DNA of 64,000 nucleotides from Tanytarsus gracilentus (lineage: Eukaryota; Arthropoda; Insecta; Diptera; Chironomidae). The notes under the pieces were generated by a model, which searched no databases, was not told the origin of the DNA, and saw only the letters and a program-made list of their open reading frames with translations. Position numbers and translations under genes: made by a program. The first letter of the stretch is position 1. Each line of letters begins with the position of its first letter. Location of the stretch: contig JAXRKN010000030.1 of the NCBI GenBank assembly GCA_038502055.1, positions 372,001-436,000 of the forward strand. Reading direction: 5' to 3'. This document shows, one piece after another, positions 53,901-64,000 of this stretch.

Positions 53901-56900
53901 AAATCAAATTTTTTGAGAAATATTTTGCGTGCGAAAAATACAATGACTGCGAGCATGATGAGAATGTAAAGTTCGCTTTCAGTCCAGAAATTTTGACAAA
54001 AGTTGGTGAAATTGAGAAAATCGTTGAGTCATTGAGTAACTCGGGCTCGCAAGAGTACAGACTAACAAATCCATTGCTGTTCAAAATCATCGCAACTATT
54101 GTGGACAGAGGAGATTTAAAAGTGAATTTAAAGTCGAACTTGTATCAAATTTATGATATTTTTGTGGAGGAAAAACTTAAAATTGCTGAGGAGAAAGGCG
54201 ACATTGTGGGAACTGACAGACGTTTAATTAATAAAGAGGAAATACTAATGAAAGTTCACATGGCGTATGCAATTAAAACTATTTTTGGCGCCAGCATTGA
54301 CGGATTTTTGAAAGCTCACGGATATTCTTTGAGTGATTTTAAAATCTTAAAAAATCTTGGTAATCGGGAAATTTCACGATTCGGAATCATTACGGTCATT
54401 ACTGATGGAAATTTCGATTTTATTCATCAAACTTTTGCCGAGTTTTTTTGCGCACAATATTTCATTGAAAATATGAATGAGTTTGATATAAAGGAGCGTG
54501 ACTCACAATTGAGACTTTACCTATTTGGAATTATTCTCTACACGATCGATAAAAATCAGCTAGTGAAGAGTTTCATTCAAAGTTACACGCAAGATCCGAG
54601 AGATAAATTTTCACCAATTTTCCAGCTTCTTCATGAACAGCAAAACTACAATTTCCCTTACAATGAAACCACAGATGAAATAAAGAACTTTCTCAATTTT
54701 ATGGAACTTTCACAGCTTTTCCTCGACAAGCACAATATTAAATACGAAAACTATTTGATTTTTAACGCTTACACACTCGGGCCGAATGACTTTGATGAGC
54801 TAATCAACAAGTGGTCGGAATTCGACAAGTTTTATCGTGAACGATTCAGATTTGTGTTTAATGTCAAGAACAAAGAAAATCAGTCAATTCTGCATGAAGT
54901 TATAATACGAAATCATCCGAAATTTGAAAGCTTTCTTAAGAAGTTGAGTGACAAGTTTAGCAACAAGGAAATTGAGTCAATTTTAGAGCTTAAAAGTGAA
55001 AATTATATGAAAAATTTGCTTATTTTTGCGGCGAGATTTGGAAAAGTTGGACATTTTAACGCACTTTGGAAGTTTGTGACTGATGTTGCATCGGAAAATG
55101 ACTTAAAGAAAATTCTTAAGCTTGAGGACGATAAGTTTTACACAATTTTACATCACGCCGCAATCAACAAGGACGTCGAGACATTTTTATCTGTCAAAGA
55201 AATTTATTATGAAAATTTCAGCGAAGAAGAAATTCAAAATTTAATTTTAAACGTCAATGATGAGTTTCTTCCATTCGTTTACGATGTGATTACCTCAAGT
55301 GACATAAAATCGTCGAGAGTAATCGCGGTTTTCTTGGACTCACTTTTTAAGTTGCAAAGATCATCGCTCGAAGGATTTTTAACGTTTCGAAATAGAGACG
55401 GCAGAACTTTGTTTCAGGCCAGCGACGAACATTCGAACAAAATTAAAATCTTTGAAGAGCTTCTCGCAAAAACGATTGACAGCAAAAAGTTTCAAAAACT
55501 TGTTAAAGCTCTCAAGATTAAAAATAAAATCGCGAGAATTTTCAACTTTAATCGGAAAATTTCGAACGATAGTTTGCGGGAAATTCGCGATGAACCGTGG
55601 CGTGGAAGTGACTTTGAATATTTTGTCGATAATTTTGATGAGATTGAGAGTAACTTGAAGGAGAATTTAAAGTTTTTACTCTTGTATGTGAAAAAGGAAA
55701 ATTCAACGTTGCTTCACGAGTTGGTAACTTTCCAGGACGACAGAAATTACACAAAGGAATTTTTAAATAAAGTCGCGGCAGTTTTAAACCCGACACAAAT
55801 CGAAAATTTGCTGTTTTATGAAAATGACAAAACAACGTCACTGGATTTGGCGGTTAAATTCCTGGAATTGGAAAACTTGAGAGATTTTTGGAATTTCATT
55901 GAAAAGTTTATGGTCAAAGATGCTCCAAAGAAGCTTTTGAGAGTGAAAGATAAAAAATTATGGACACCACTGCAGCACTCAGCAATTCGCTCTGAATCAG
56001 ATATTTTCGATTTTATTTCGAATATTTACGAAAATTCTTTTGAGCCAAATGAAATTCGGGAAATTATCCTTGAATCTAAACCGCCTTCGTTTCCATTCAT
56101 TTTTGACGTCATCGGTAATGGAAACAACGAGACGAGTCGAAAAGTTTCGAATTATCTCGAGCATATTTTTGAAAATTCAACGGAAAAGAGAAAATTGAGA
56201 GAATTTTTGAGCTACAGAAATGGCGACGGTGACACTTTGTTCTCGCATTACACTGAGAGCGGTCAATATTGGGAAAATATGGAAATATTTTTAGTTATGC
56301 TCTCGCACACTTTTAATAACGATGAAGTTGTGCTTGTTGATGACTTTCTCAAACTTGTTAAAACACCGACCAGAGTTAAGACTTTCTTTGAGAGCGAAAA
56401 AAAAATCGACATCAAGAAGCTTCGTGAAAATGAGTGGAACTCGAATGACTTTGAATTTTTCACTAAAAACTGGAAAAAGATCAGTGAAAAATATGGCGAA
56501 GATTTCAATTCAATTTTAACATCGAGAGACAACAAAAGTCGAACGCTTTTGTACGAAATTTCCTCGCACGAAGATAGAAAATTTATGCTGCCATTTTTGG
56601 ACATTTTAAAATCTTCGCTCGCTAAAAACAATAGAGATTCCATAAAAAATATGATTTTGGAGCAAGAAAACTTTTATAAACGCAATATTTTGATGGAAGC
56701 TGTTGCAAAGAGAAATTACGATGATGTAAAATACTTTTGGAGTTTTGTGAGAGAATTCCTTTCAAAATCGGAAATGGAAAAACTTTTGACAATGGAAGAC
56801 ATTTACTATAAAACTGTTTTTCACTTTTGCGTTCGCAATAAAGACGAAAAAACTTTTAGATTTGTAATCGAACAATATGAGATGGCAATCGGTCGATCTA

Positions 56901-57160
56901 GGGTTCGTGATATGATGTTTAAGGTCCATGAAAATTGGTATCCATTCACCTATGAAGCGTTTACTGAGGGAAGTGTCGGAACTTGTCGAGAAATGTTGAA
57001 TTACTTTTTGGATCTTTGGAAGTCAAAGCCAAGCGCATTGAGGGTTTTGTTTGGATTCTTGAAAGACAAGGATAAAATTTTTAAGGGCTTGAATGTAATA
57101 AATTTGAAGGAAAAAATTAAAGTTATTTCCGGATTTTCTTCTGAAATTTTTGGATCATAG
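50928..57160 (+). CDS. NLR-like ankyrin / HExxH peptidase / TM / NACHT / repeat protein
   Basis: Exon 1 (50928..50961) and a single 5.7-kb exon (51483..57160) join to 1903 residues with a gtaaga...cacag intron. Order: ankyrin-like repeats at about residues 38-180 (FSYLMIAAERNNLPVVDYIL; ALRIAIEHKNFKIVEVLLEN); a globular region with HELCH at 317-321 and acidic candidates for a third zinc ligand (E343, E346, E351); a membrane span at about 442-467 (LIILMLVVCLGVTALGSILI); a NACHT-type NTPase with Walker A DYAGEGKSTT (675-684), Walker B FLWDGVDE (756-763), the sensor-like STRPEHNREF and the conserved FIHQTFAEFF near 992. From about residue 1100 to the end are three copies of a roughly 277-residue ankyrin-like supra-repeat. 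It looks like a membrane-anchored STAND receptor; a role in immunity or cell-death signalling is inference. Base composition and intron are like the rest of the window. Confidence 0.85.
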
Positions 57161-58007
57161 AAAATTGACTTTAAGACAGTTGAAAAATTTCCCGGGACTA
57201 AAATTACTCGATTTTTAAATTTTTACCTTATGGAACTTTATACTTCAGCTTTTTAATTCAAATTATCAGTTTAAATTTAAATTTTTTAACGAGATAAAAA
57301 TAACTTTTTAAATCGTTAATTGCTTAAGATGCTTTTTTAAAAAATCCAGGACATTTTCAAAGATTTTTTAAACTGCCTTTTACTTTTTAATTAAAATTCA
57401 AACCCTATTTTTTATAGTGTTAACCGATGCATCACGACCACCAATTTTGTGCAAGTAAAAAATAAATAATGATTTATATGTTCAGGTTTTTTAACATTTT
57501 ATATAATCTCATGCAAGATTTTTACTTCAATTAAAAATCATAAGCTTAATCACATAAAATAAACCCTGCCAGGGACACACCCTAATTTTCCCGTTAAAAT
57601 CAAAAATCCTCATACACGCAGAAAATAAAAAAATTAAACATGTAAACTTATCATGTTTAAAACATATGTCAATAAATATTTTTGTAATCACACTAAAAAA
57701 ATCATTTAAAATTATTTTTTACTACAAAAACTTCTTTTCAGGTAAATCGAGTGAGTTTTTAAACCCTTTTTTAATATTAAGAGCAATTTAAAATTTACAA
57801 GTATTTAAAATAATTTTGAAATATTTATCAAAATTTAATTTTCAGAATTTCCTAACTTAACTTCATGTTTCAACATTTTTCTCTCTTATTTTCGATTTTT
57901 CTCTCATCTTTTTCTCCCCTCCAGTCGATTTAAAACAAAAAATTGAGAGAATTTTTTTCACAGCTACTCACAAAATCGCTCGTCAGTGTTTGTCGAGCAG
58001 TCAAAAG
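57161..58007. other. Intergenic between the NACHT gene and the hAT element
   Basis: AT-rich. At 57564-57625 lies a degenerate match to the left end of the MITE at 34.7 kb (CCTGC..GG.ACA, then CCCGTTAAAATCAAAAATCC). No exon. Confidence 0.4.
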
Positions 58008-58735
58008 TAGAGTTTCTCAAATGCCCGGGTAATGAGATTTTGTCCTACCCGGGTAAAAAAATTTACTACCCGGGTAGCCCGGGCATGCTTTTTACTCAAA
58101 TTTTCGGCTAATCTTTACATAGAGCATTTTTAGTAACAGAAATAAAAGTTTTTTAAACAGAAAATGAATAGATTAAAAGAAATATAAAAAGTTTAACGGA
58201 AATAGTTCTTAAGGAACATTACACAGTGAAGGTCTGACATTCGAGTTCTAGCCTTTGTTACAATATCTCCAGCCTCTAAAAATGCCCTCTATGAAGTAAC
58301 TGATGTTGCCTGAATCGTTAGTAAAGCTTTAAACAATCGGTCCAAAATTGGAGATTTTTGTTTGAGTCTTCTCATGTCATCTCATGGCTATTTTTTTGTT
58401 GCACTTGCACTTGATGTTTCAAAATACTTTTTTGAATTAAAAAATTTCACAAACGAATCTAAATTTATATAGGTAAACTACCTTCTAAAGTCATGTAGTT
58501 TTGATAAGTGATAAAATTCATTGTAAACAAAACATTTTCAGGTATTGGTTTACACAAAACTTATAAAAAGCAGTTATGGAGGAAGATTTTTTCAAAAAAA
58601 ATTAAGAAAATTTTCTTCGAATTTTTTAATTTTTACCCGGGTAAGGGTAGAGCAATTTTCCGGGTATACCCGGGTAGTAAAATTGACGGGCATACCCGGG
58701 TATACCCGTACCCGGGTTACCCGTGAGAAACTCTA
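58008..58735. mobile_element. Decayed hAT DNA transposon
   Basis: 728 bp with terminal inverted repeats TAGAGTTTCTCA / TGAGAAACTCTA and a perfect 8-bp target duplication GTCAAAAG (58000-58007 and 58736-58743), the hAT hallmark. Both subterminal regions are packed with TACCCGGGTA-type boxes, probable transposase-binding sites. On the minus strand around 58210-58320 a reading with a stop matches the end of hAT transposases (AFLEAGDIVTKARTRMSDLH), so this is an internally deleted, non-autonomous copy. It sits 77 bp upstream of the HIG1 start codon. Confidence 0.9.
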
Positions 58736-58812
58736 GTCAAAAGTGATAAACAGTATTTTTAACTTATCTCAATTTAATTTAATTTAGAAAATAAATTTTG
58801 GAGATTCTCAAG

Positions 58813-59554
58813 ATGAGTGAAAAGCCAAACATGTTGTTCCTCGATGGTGAAGAAGCTTCTGATAAGTTAAAGAGAAAGTCGAAAGATTCGCCGTTCATGA
58901 TTGCAGGTTAGTGGTCGAAAAATTTAAAAGTGTTTAATCACACCCAAAAATTAGCAGAATTTATCACACTGATAACTTTATTAATTTTTCGCGTACGTGA
59001 TTTGCGGGAGAATTTTTTTATATCAATACAAAAGTGAGAGTTAGACCTTGAAATCATATGCTCGTGACGCATTTTCTCAAAAAAAAAGTAGGTGACTGAC
59101 TAAATTTTTGCTCGAGAGAAAGAATTTTTTTTATTGATGCCACGCGTAGAAGAACTTTTAGAGGTCGAAAGAAGAAAATTTTATTGGGTTGTTTATTCGT
59201 TCGAATTTTAGATGAAAAAATATCTCGTGATTTTTTATTAAAATTTGCTAATTTATGGGGATGGAAAAAAAGCATTTAATTTTTTTGAACAAAAATAAAA
59301 TTGGAAATTTTTATTTTTAAAATTTTTTTCTAATAATTTTCAAATATTTTTTAGGTCTCACAGCGCTTGCCGGCGTTCTCGGCTATTCAGTCTACAAATT
59401 TAAAGCCCGCGGTGACATGTCAACGTCAGTTTATCTCATGCACACTCGAGTTATGGCTCAAGGCGCAGTAGTTGCGGCTTTGGCACTTGGCGTTGGCTAT
59501 GCAATGATTGACAACTATTTCGTTCATCCCGATCATACAAACGACAAAGAATAG
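58813..59554 (+). CDS. HIG1-domain mitochondrial protein
   Basis: Exons 58813..58906 and 59355..59554 join to 97 residues, the typical size of HIGD1/2 proteins. The HIG1 domain has two hydrophobic helices: SPFMIAGLTALAGVLGYSVY and VMAQGAVVAALALGVGYAMI, joined by the characteristic Lys/Arg/Gly loop with MSTSVYLMHTRV. These inner-membrane proteins are assembly or regulatory factors of respiratory complexes III and IV. A decayed hAT element sits just upstream in the probable promoter/5' UTR. Whether it is the type 1 or type 2 orthologue is not certain. Confidence 0.9.
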
Positions 59555-59598
59555 AAAATAAAAAAGTAGACAATTTATTTTATCACAAAAAAAAGTCT

Positions 59599-60881
59599 TT
59601 AAATGCTTCTAAGACAGTCTCTTTTTTCGACTAAAACCTTCTTAAGTGCTGGATGATAGATTGAGAATGGAAATTGATCGATGCCGTGACAGGCTGCTCC
59701 ATAATTTCCATGTCTATCGACAACCACAATTCCACCAACAAATTTCGGATAATGTTGAGAAATTCTCTGAAGAGCTTTTCGTCCAGCATCATCGGGTTTG
59801 AGTCCATTTCGCATAAATTCAACTGCTAAGAGAGATGGAAGAAATCTCATGAGAATGTCACCATCGCCAGTCGCTGCAGCACCTCCAACTTCATTGTCAC
59901 AATACGCTCCCGCACCCTAAAAAATTTACATTAATTTTCATTAAATTAGAAATTTTTTTGACTCACCGGTATTGGACTGTCACCGACTCTTCCTGGTATT
60001 TTATGATTTGCGCCATTCGTTGAAGTTCCAGCTGCAATATTGCCAAAAAAGTCAATCGCGACCATTCCAATCGTGTCGTGATTGTTCGAACTAAAAAGTG
60101 AATTAATGTCATTCGGAGAATTCCTTAAAAATTCTTCACTAATCGGCGTGTATGGACCACAGTTAGCTTCTGGCGATGGAAGTACATTTGTCCAAAAATT
60201 AGGTTGACATTTTAACTTCCTCCAGTCTTTGTAGATTTTTTTAGATTTTGACGTTGTTAAAGATTGTTTTTTAAATCCCATCATGACAGCAAAATTAGTC
60301 GCTTGCTCGCCGGCCAACATCGAGTGCTTTGTGTAGAGCAAAACATGCTTAGCAACTGAAATTGCATCTTTAATGTTTCTAATTGATGCAACAGCTCCAA
60401 CATTCATTGTCCTTCCATCCATGATAAATGCGTCGAGACAAGTTTCACCAAATTCATTAGGTGAACCGCCAAAACCGACCGTGCCGTCACATTGTTCACG
60501 TTCGCATACACTGCATCCACTCACAACTGCGTCGATCTAAAATATAATTAAAAAAATTAATTAATTAAATAAAAAATTAAAAAATAAAATTAAAATATTT
60601 TATTAAATAAAAAATTAAATTAAAATAAATAAAAAAATTAGCAAAACTATTTTTTTCATGGACTTTTTAACTACCTGTTAACACCACTTGACGCTTTGTT
60701 TTGTATTTTTAAAAAAATTTGCACTTACAGCGGATTTTTTCTGTCGATATAAAACATCCCAAGCTTCAATTGTTGCATTTGTGAATGGCCATGTGTTGAT
60801 AACGATTGGAATTCGTTCATCAGTTGTTGTTATGGGTGTAAAAAGTTTGAGAGCGAATAAAATCGAGAAGGCAAATCTCAT
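59599..60881 (-). CDS. AGA: Aspartylglucosaminidase (glycosylasparaginase)
   Basis: Exons 60881..60729, 60536..59967 and 59916..59599 join to 346 residues, matching the animal enzyme. The start RFAFSILFALKLFTPITTT is a signal peptide. Early conserved block: DGTVGFGGSPNE. The N-terminal-nucleophile site is NNHDTIGMVAI, where the precursor is cleaved before Thr to make alpha and beta chains. Substrate-binding motifs GTSTNG, GRVGDSPI and GAGAYCDNEVGGAAATGDGD are intact. It is a lysosomal hydrolase that removes GlcNAc from asparagine during glycoprotein breakdown. No lesion seen. Confidence 0.94.
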
Positions 60882-61205
60882 AATTAAATAAATTCCGAGA
60901 TTGAGATTTTTAAAAATATTTTAAAGATTAAATTTGTTAACTCGTTTAGGACTTTAAGTTGTCATTAAATTTTTAAAACTATTTAAACTTTTGATAATTT
61001 TTTATTTTATTTATATTTTTTTGCAGCAAGTTTTTATTTTCTGAGGGGTTAGTGAACGAAAAAATAAATTTGAAAAAAACCGTTACAAATTTTAATTTTT
61101 AGATTTTTTCATAGCTAAATTTTTGATATTTTTTAATAAATCAATTTTTATGAATTTGACTAGTTAATTATGGACAGTTAAAAATGTACAAAAAATAAAT
61201 TATTT
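60882..61205. other. Intergenic
   Basis: AT-rich; nothing recognised. Confidence 0.35.
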
Positions 61206-62704
61206 TCACACAACCTCACACAATTTTTCATAGTCATTAACAATTAAGTGATTCATGACTTTTTTGAACTCCGTCAACGTGCAAGAGCCTTCGCAACCAT
61301 CAATTGAAATTGCTTTTGGATATTTATCATTTGAATTGAAATAAAAATAAATTTTAACGTCCATGTCGACACCCGAGAAACTCTCGTGAAGCTCAATCGC
61401 GAGTGCTGAAGCGAATTCAGGTTTATTGGAAGTTTGATCTAAAAATCCCATTGAGTTCATTAAATTAATTAAAGTTATGTCGTGTGCTGCATAAATATTT
61501 AAAGCTTTTTCCGATCCCATTTTATTTTTATTCGCCGACATGTTTTCAATTATTTCAGTCACCAAAGGTCCAGCCTTGATTTTCTTCATGAAAGGAGTTT
61601 TTGTGATTTGTCGAACGTAAAATTCAGCGACTGGAAGAGTTTTAGATGGAAAAATTCCTTCAGTCCATTCGGGCAATTGCCATCCAGCCGTCTTAGTAAT
61701 CAAAGTAAACTTTTTTTTTATTAATTTATTTTTTTTAACATTAGTATTACCTTTTCAGCTTGAAGTGTGTCGTGAAGAAGTTCAACGGCATGTAGACTGC
61801 TAATATTTTCACCAGTTCCAATCGAGAGATGATGATAAAGTTGCTGACTATCCGAGTCCATATTTTTGACTTCATCAGACTCGAGAACTTCAGCAAAAAC
61901 TTTATCGTATCTTAAACATGGACGTCTTTGAACGATTAAGTCATCGGTTGATCTTTCGAGGGTATAAACTGGAACTGGCTGCCATGCGACGGGCAGTGGA
62001 TTAAAATTCACAAGCGGTGGCATGAAACTAAAAGAAAATTAAACTTTAAATTATTTTTAATTACTTTTAAAACTCACCCAGCTAAAAATGACTGCGCACT
62101 CATGATCACTCGATCAGCCCAACTTGACTTCACTGAAATTGTCTTTCTGGACCAAAATCCATTTTGAGGAATTAGTCTCAAGTATCGATGCCTTAAGTTT
62201 ACACCTAAATTGTAAGCTTGAACACTTCCAGCTTTCGTCAGCGCACCCATGTCAATGTTCTCGATGTCATTTTGATTGAAATCTTTCTTAAACGTTCTTT
62301 CGGGATATTTGGCACCGTGACGGAAAATTATCTAAAATAAAAAAAGAGTTAATTTATGGTAATTAAATATAAAATTTTATGGCGGCGCTTTTGATAAGAA
62401 GTGCAATGACCTCAAAAAATTATGATGAATGTTTTTTTAAATTTTCTGTTTTATTTAAAAAAAATTTCTTACTTTATTACACTTTAAAATTTATTAAAAC
62501 CAATTTAAAACTTAATTGCACAATTTTCATTTTATTTTTATAATTTTACCACCAAAAATAATTTTTTCATCTCACATTAACTTGTCGAATGGTTTTCATG
62601 TCTTCATCGGTGTTGTCGCCAAATGCCATGTAAGCTAGAAGCACTGCAGCAATTGACAATCCTAAGGCACTCACAGAGAACACCATGATTCGTCTGCTGT
62701 CCAT
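61206..62704 (-). CDS. Histidine acid phosphatase (lysosomal/prostatic type)
   Basis: Exons 62704..62576, 62331..62078, 62027..61751 and 61709..61206 join to 387 residues. N-terminal anchor or signal: MVFSVSALGLSIAAVLLAYM. The active-site motif at the start of exon 2 reads FRHGAKYPERTF: the phospho-acceptor His is present, but the second Arg of the usual RHGxRxP is Lys. The proton-donor motif YAAHDITL is intact near residue 290. The C-terminal region GCEGSCTLTEFKKVM carries the usual disulfide Cys pair. The family hydrolyses phosphomonoesters in lysosomes or outside the cell; the Lys substitution could lower activity or change the substrate. Confidence 0.9.
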
Positions 62705-63165
62705 GACAAAATAAAAATTTGTTTCTATTTTTAGGAGAAAAACAGCTGATCAAAGAGTGAGAGAAAAGTGGGGTTGTCGGTGAAGAAGAGTGAGAGAATA
62801 AAATTTGTCGGTAAAGAAGAATTTTTTAAAATCGTCAAAATATTTTTTCGCAAAAAGTTTAATTTTCAAAAAAATAAATTTTAAGTAAAAAATTTTTTTT
62901 TTCGAATTTAATATTTTTGTTGAAAAATTGATTTTTGAGATTTTAATCTAAAAAAATAAAATTAAAAAACTCTCGAATAAGCTTTTAATTTTTAATTAGG
63001 TATTTTACTTAAATTATTTTTAGAAATATCCGAAATTTTAATTTTTTTTGAATTTTATTCACATTCACATTTTCCCCCTTTAAAATTTGTTTGTTCGATC
63101 GCAGTCGTGAGTTTCTCTTCGCAACGAACACATCGACATAAAATTTTATCTCCATAAAAAAAATT
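62705..63165. other. Divergent intergenic region
   Basis: Between the start codons of the phosphatase and the MIF4G-like gene. AT-rich with one CT-rich stretch on the right; no exon. Confidence 0.35.
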
Positions 63166-63894
63166 ATGGAAAGACTTTTTCTCGACACAAATAAAAATAT
63201 AATTCGACTCTCACAGAATGAGTTTGAGGACGCAAAAGAGATCGGCGACTGGATTCAATATTGTTACGCAAATCGCGATGAAATTCAAGCTGGTGGCGGT
63301 GCCGTCGAGCAGATGACTAAGCGAGCGTCTTGCATCATCAAAGACCGTGACACAATCAAAGTTTTAGCGAAAACAATTTTCGATGGCGTAATCGAAGATC
63401 CAAAATTAGCGAAATATCACGCTTCGATGGCAGCGAACATGATTGAAAACACAAAAGTATCACCGAAACTTCCAAATCCTAATCAAATCATGAAAGATCA
63501 ACTTTTAGACTCAATCAGGAGCGTCGAAAGATTCGTCAAAATTAATTTAAACAAGCAAAAAACCAAAATCATCTCACAAGTCATCGGAATTGTGTCTTTA
63601 ATCGCTCACTTGTACAATAAAAGTTTAGTTGATGGTGAAATCATTTTCAATTGGATTGTGAATGTGTTGGTGAGCAGCGATAATAAATTCGTTCGTAATA
63701 CAATGCTCGCAATTATCAGTGATAAGATAAGAAACTTAGTGGAGAATGAGAAAGCAGACAGCGTCACTCTAGCCGTTGACAAAATTATAAAAGAAGAATT
63801 GCGAGAAGTTGATGAGGAAAATGTTGATGATAAGAAAGAAGAAATTGAGGTTGAGGAAGAAAGCATGCAGCTGATCGATGAAAGCAATGGGTGA
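63166..63894 (+). CDS. MIF4G-like helical protein
   Basis: Single exon of 242 residues, intact, followed by TGA. Almost entirely predicted helical, in HEAT-like pairs: KLAKYHASMAANMIENTK, IISQVIGIVSLIAHLYNKSL, then GEIIFNWIVNVLVSSDNKFV. This resembles the MIF4G fold of eIF4G/PAIP1-type translation factors, though the match is by pattern only. The tail is strongly acidic (EEIEVEEESMQLID). It could be a small translation regulator, or an unrelated armadillo-type protein. The sequence ends 106 bases before the window edge. Confidence 0.5.
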   Translation: MERLFLDTNKNIIRLSQNEFEDAKEIGDWIQYCYANRDEIQAGGGAVEQMTKRASCIIKDRDTIKVLAKTIFDGVIEDPKLAKYHASMAANMIENTKVSPKLPNPNQIMKDQLLDSIRSVERFVKINLNKQKTKIISQVIGIVSLIAHLYNKSLVDGEIIFNWIVNVLVSSDNKFVRNTMLAIISDKIRNLVENEKADSVTLAVDKIIKEELREVDEENVDDKKEEIEVEEESMQLIDESNG

Positions 63895-64000
63895 GGTTTA
63901 GCTGAATTTTCAAATTTTTGGTGTCGACAAATAATCCACAAATTATTTTTTGGGTTTAAAATTTATTTCACCGTATTAAGTTCAAAAATTAATTTAACAA

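Noticed and set aside
50928..57160. Horizontal transfer of the NACHT gene from a bacterium
   Set aside because: The gene has a standard insect GT-AG intron and the same AT-rich codon use as its neighbours; architecture alone is not proof. A phylogeny of the NACHT part would be needed.
58008..58735. CRISPR-like array of CCCGGGTA repeats
   Set aside because: Repeats are short, irregular, in both orientations and lie within transposon ends with TIRs and an 8-bp duplication.
58508..58736. Two overlapping readings rich in GYTRV and PGYPG repeats
   Set aside because: They are translations of the CCCGGGTA boxes at the right end of the hAT element, not proteins.

Overview
The window is nuclear DNA of an insect, most likely a dipteran and probably a nematoceran such as a midge. 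The evidence is strongly AT-rich DNA, GT-AG introns that are mostly about 50 bases long, several ZAD zinc-finger genes, and insect chemoreceptors (a gustatory receptor with the TYhhhhhQF tail and an ionotropic receptor). A secreted CXCXC protein resembling Balbiani-ring and VEGF-tail repeats adds to this. The species call is inference. I rebuilt exons by eye from splice sites and reading phase; nearly every multi-exon model given here closes to a whole number of codons.

Layout. 1-9 kb: a partial gene, an F-box/LRR gene, and four copies of an unnamed two-to-three-exon zinc-finger family; one copy (4.5-6.3 kb) is fused to a retrotransposon-type RNase H domain. 9.4-12.4 kb: alpha-1,4-glycosyltransferase and a ZAD zinc-finger gene. 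12.7-16.3 kb: two divergently transcribed acyl-CoA delta-9 desaturases sharing a 316-bp stretch of perfect identity. 16.9-22.1 kb: PPCS, three small membrane-anchored proteins and an inward-rectifier K+ channel. 22.3-33.7 kb: dense housekeeping and regulatory genes (two ZAD zinc-finger paralogues with a homogenised segment, INO80E, FBXO42, METTL23, INTS12, a zinc-finger gene, mRpL52). 33.9-36.4 kb: a ZAD relic and an ionotropic receptor broken by a 162-bp MITE and an in-frame TAG. 36.5-43.2 kb: two zinc-finger genes and a secreted group III phospholipase A2 split into twelve exons, down to 5 nt. 45.2-49.4 kb: a CXCXC secreted protein, a gustatory receptor with a pseudogene fragment, and a gamma-glutamyl-hydrolase-like protein without its catalytic cysteine. 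50.9-57.2 kb: a 1903-residue ankyrin / HExxH / transmembrane / NACHT / repeat protein. 58.0-64.0 kb: a decayed hAT transposon, HIG1 protein, aspartylglucosaminidase, a histidine acid phosphatase and a MIF4G-like protein.

The most striking candidate for an undescribed system is the NLR-like gene at 50.9-57.2 kb, which joins a putative zinc peptidase, a membrane span, a STAND-type NTPase and three copies of a roughly 277-residue ankyrin-like supra-repeat. Second is the zinc-finger/RNase H fusion sitting among unfused paralogues. Recurrent themes are gene conversion between nearby inverted paralogues, very small exons, and stop-free introns whose length is a multiple of three.
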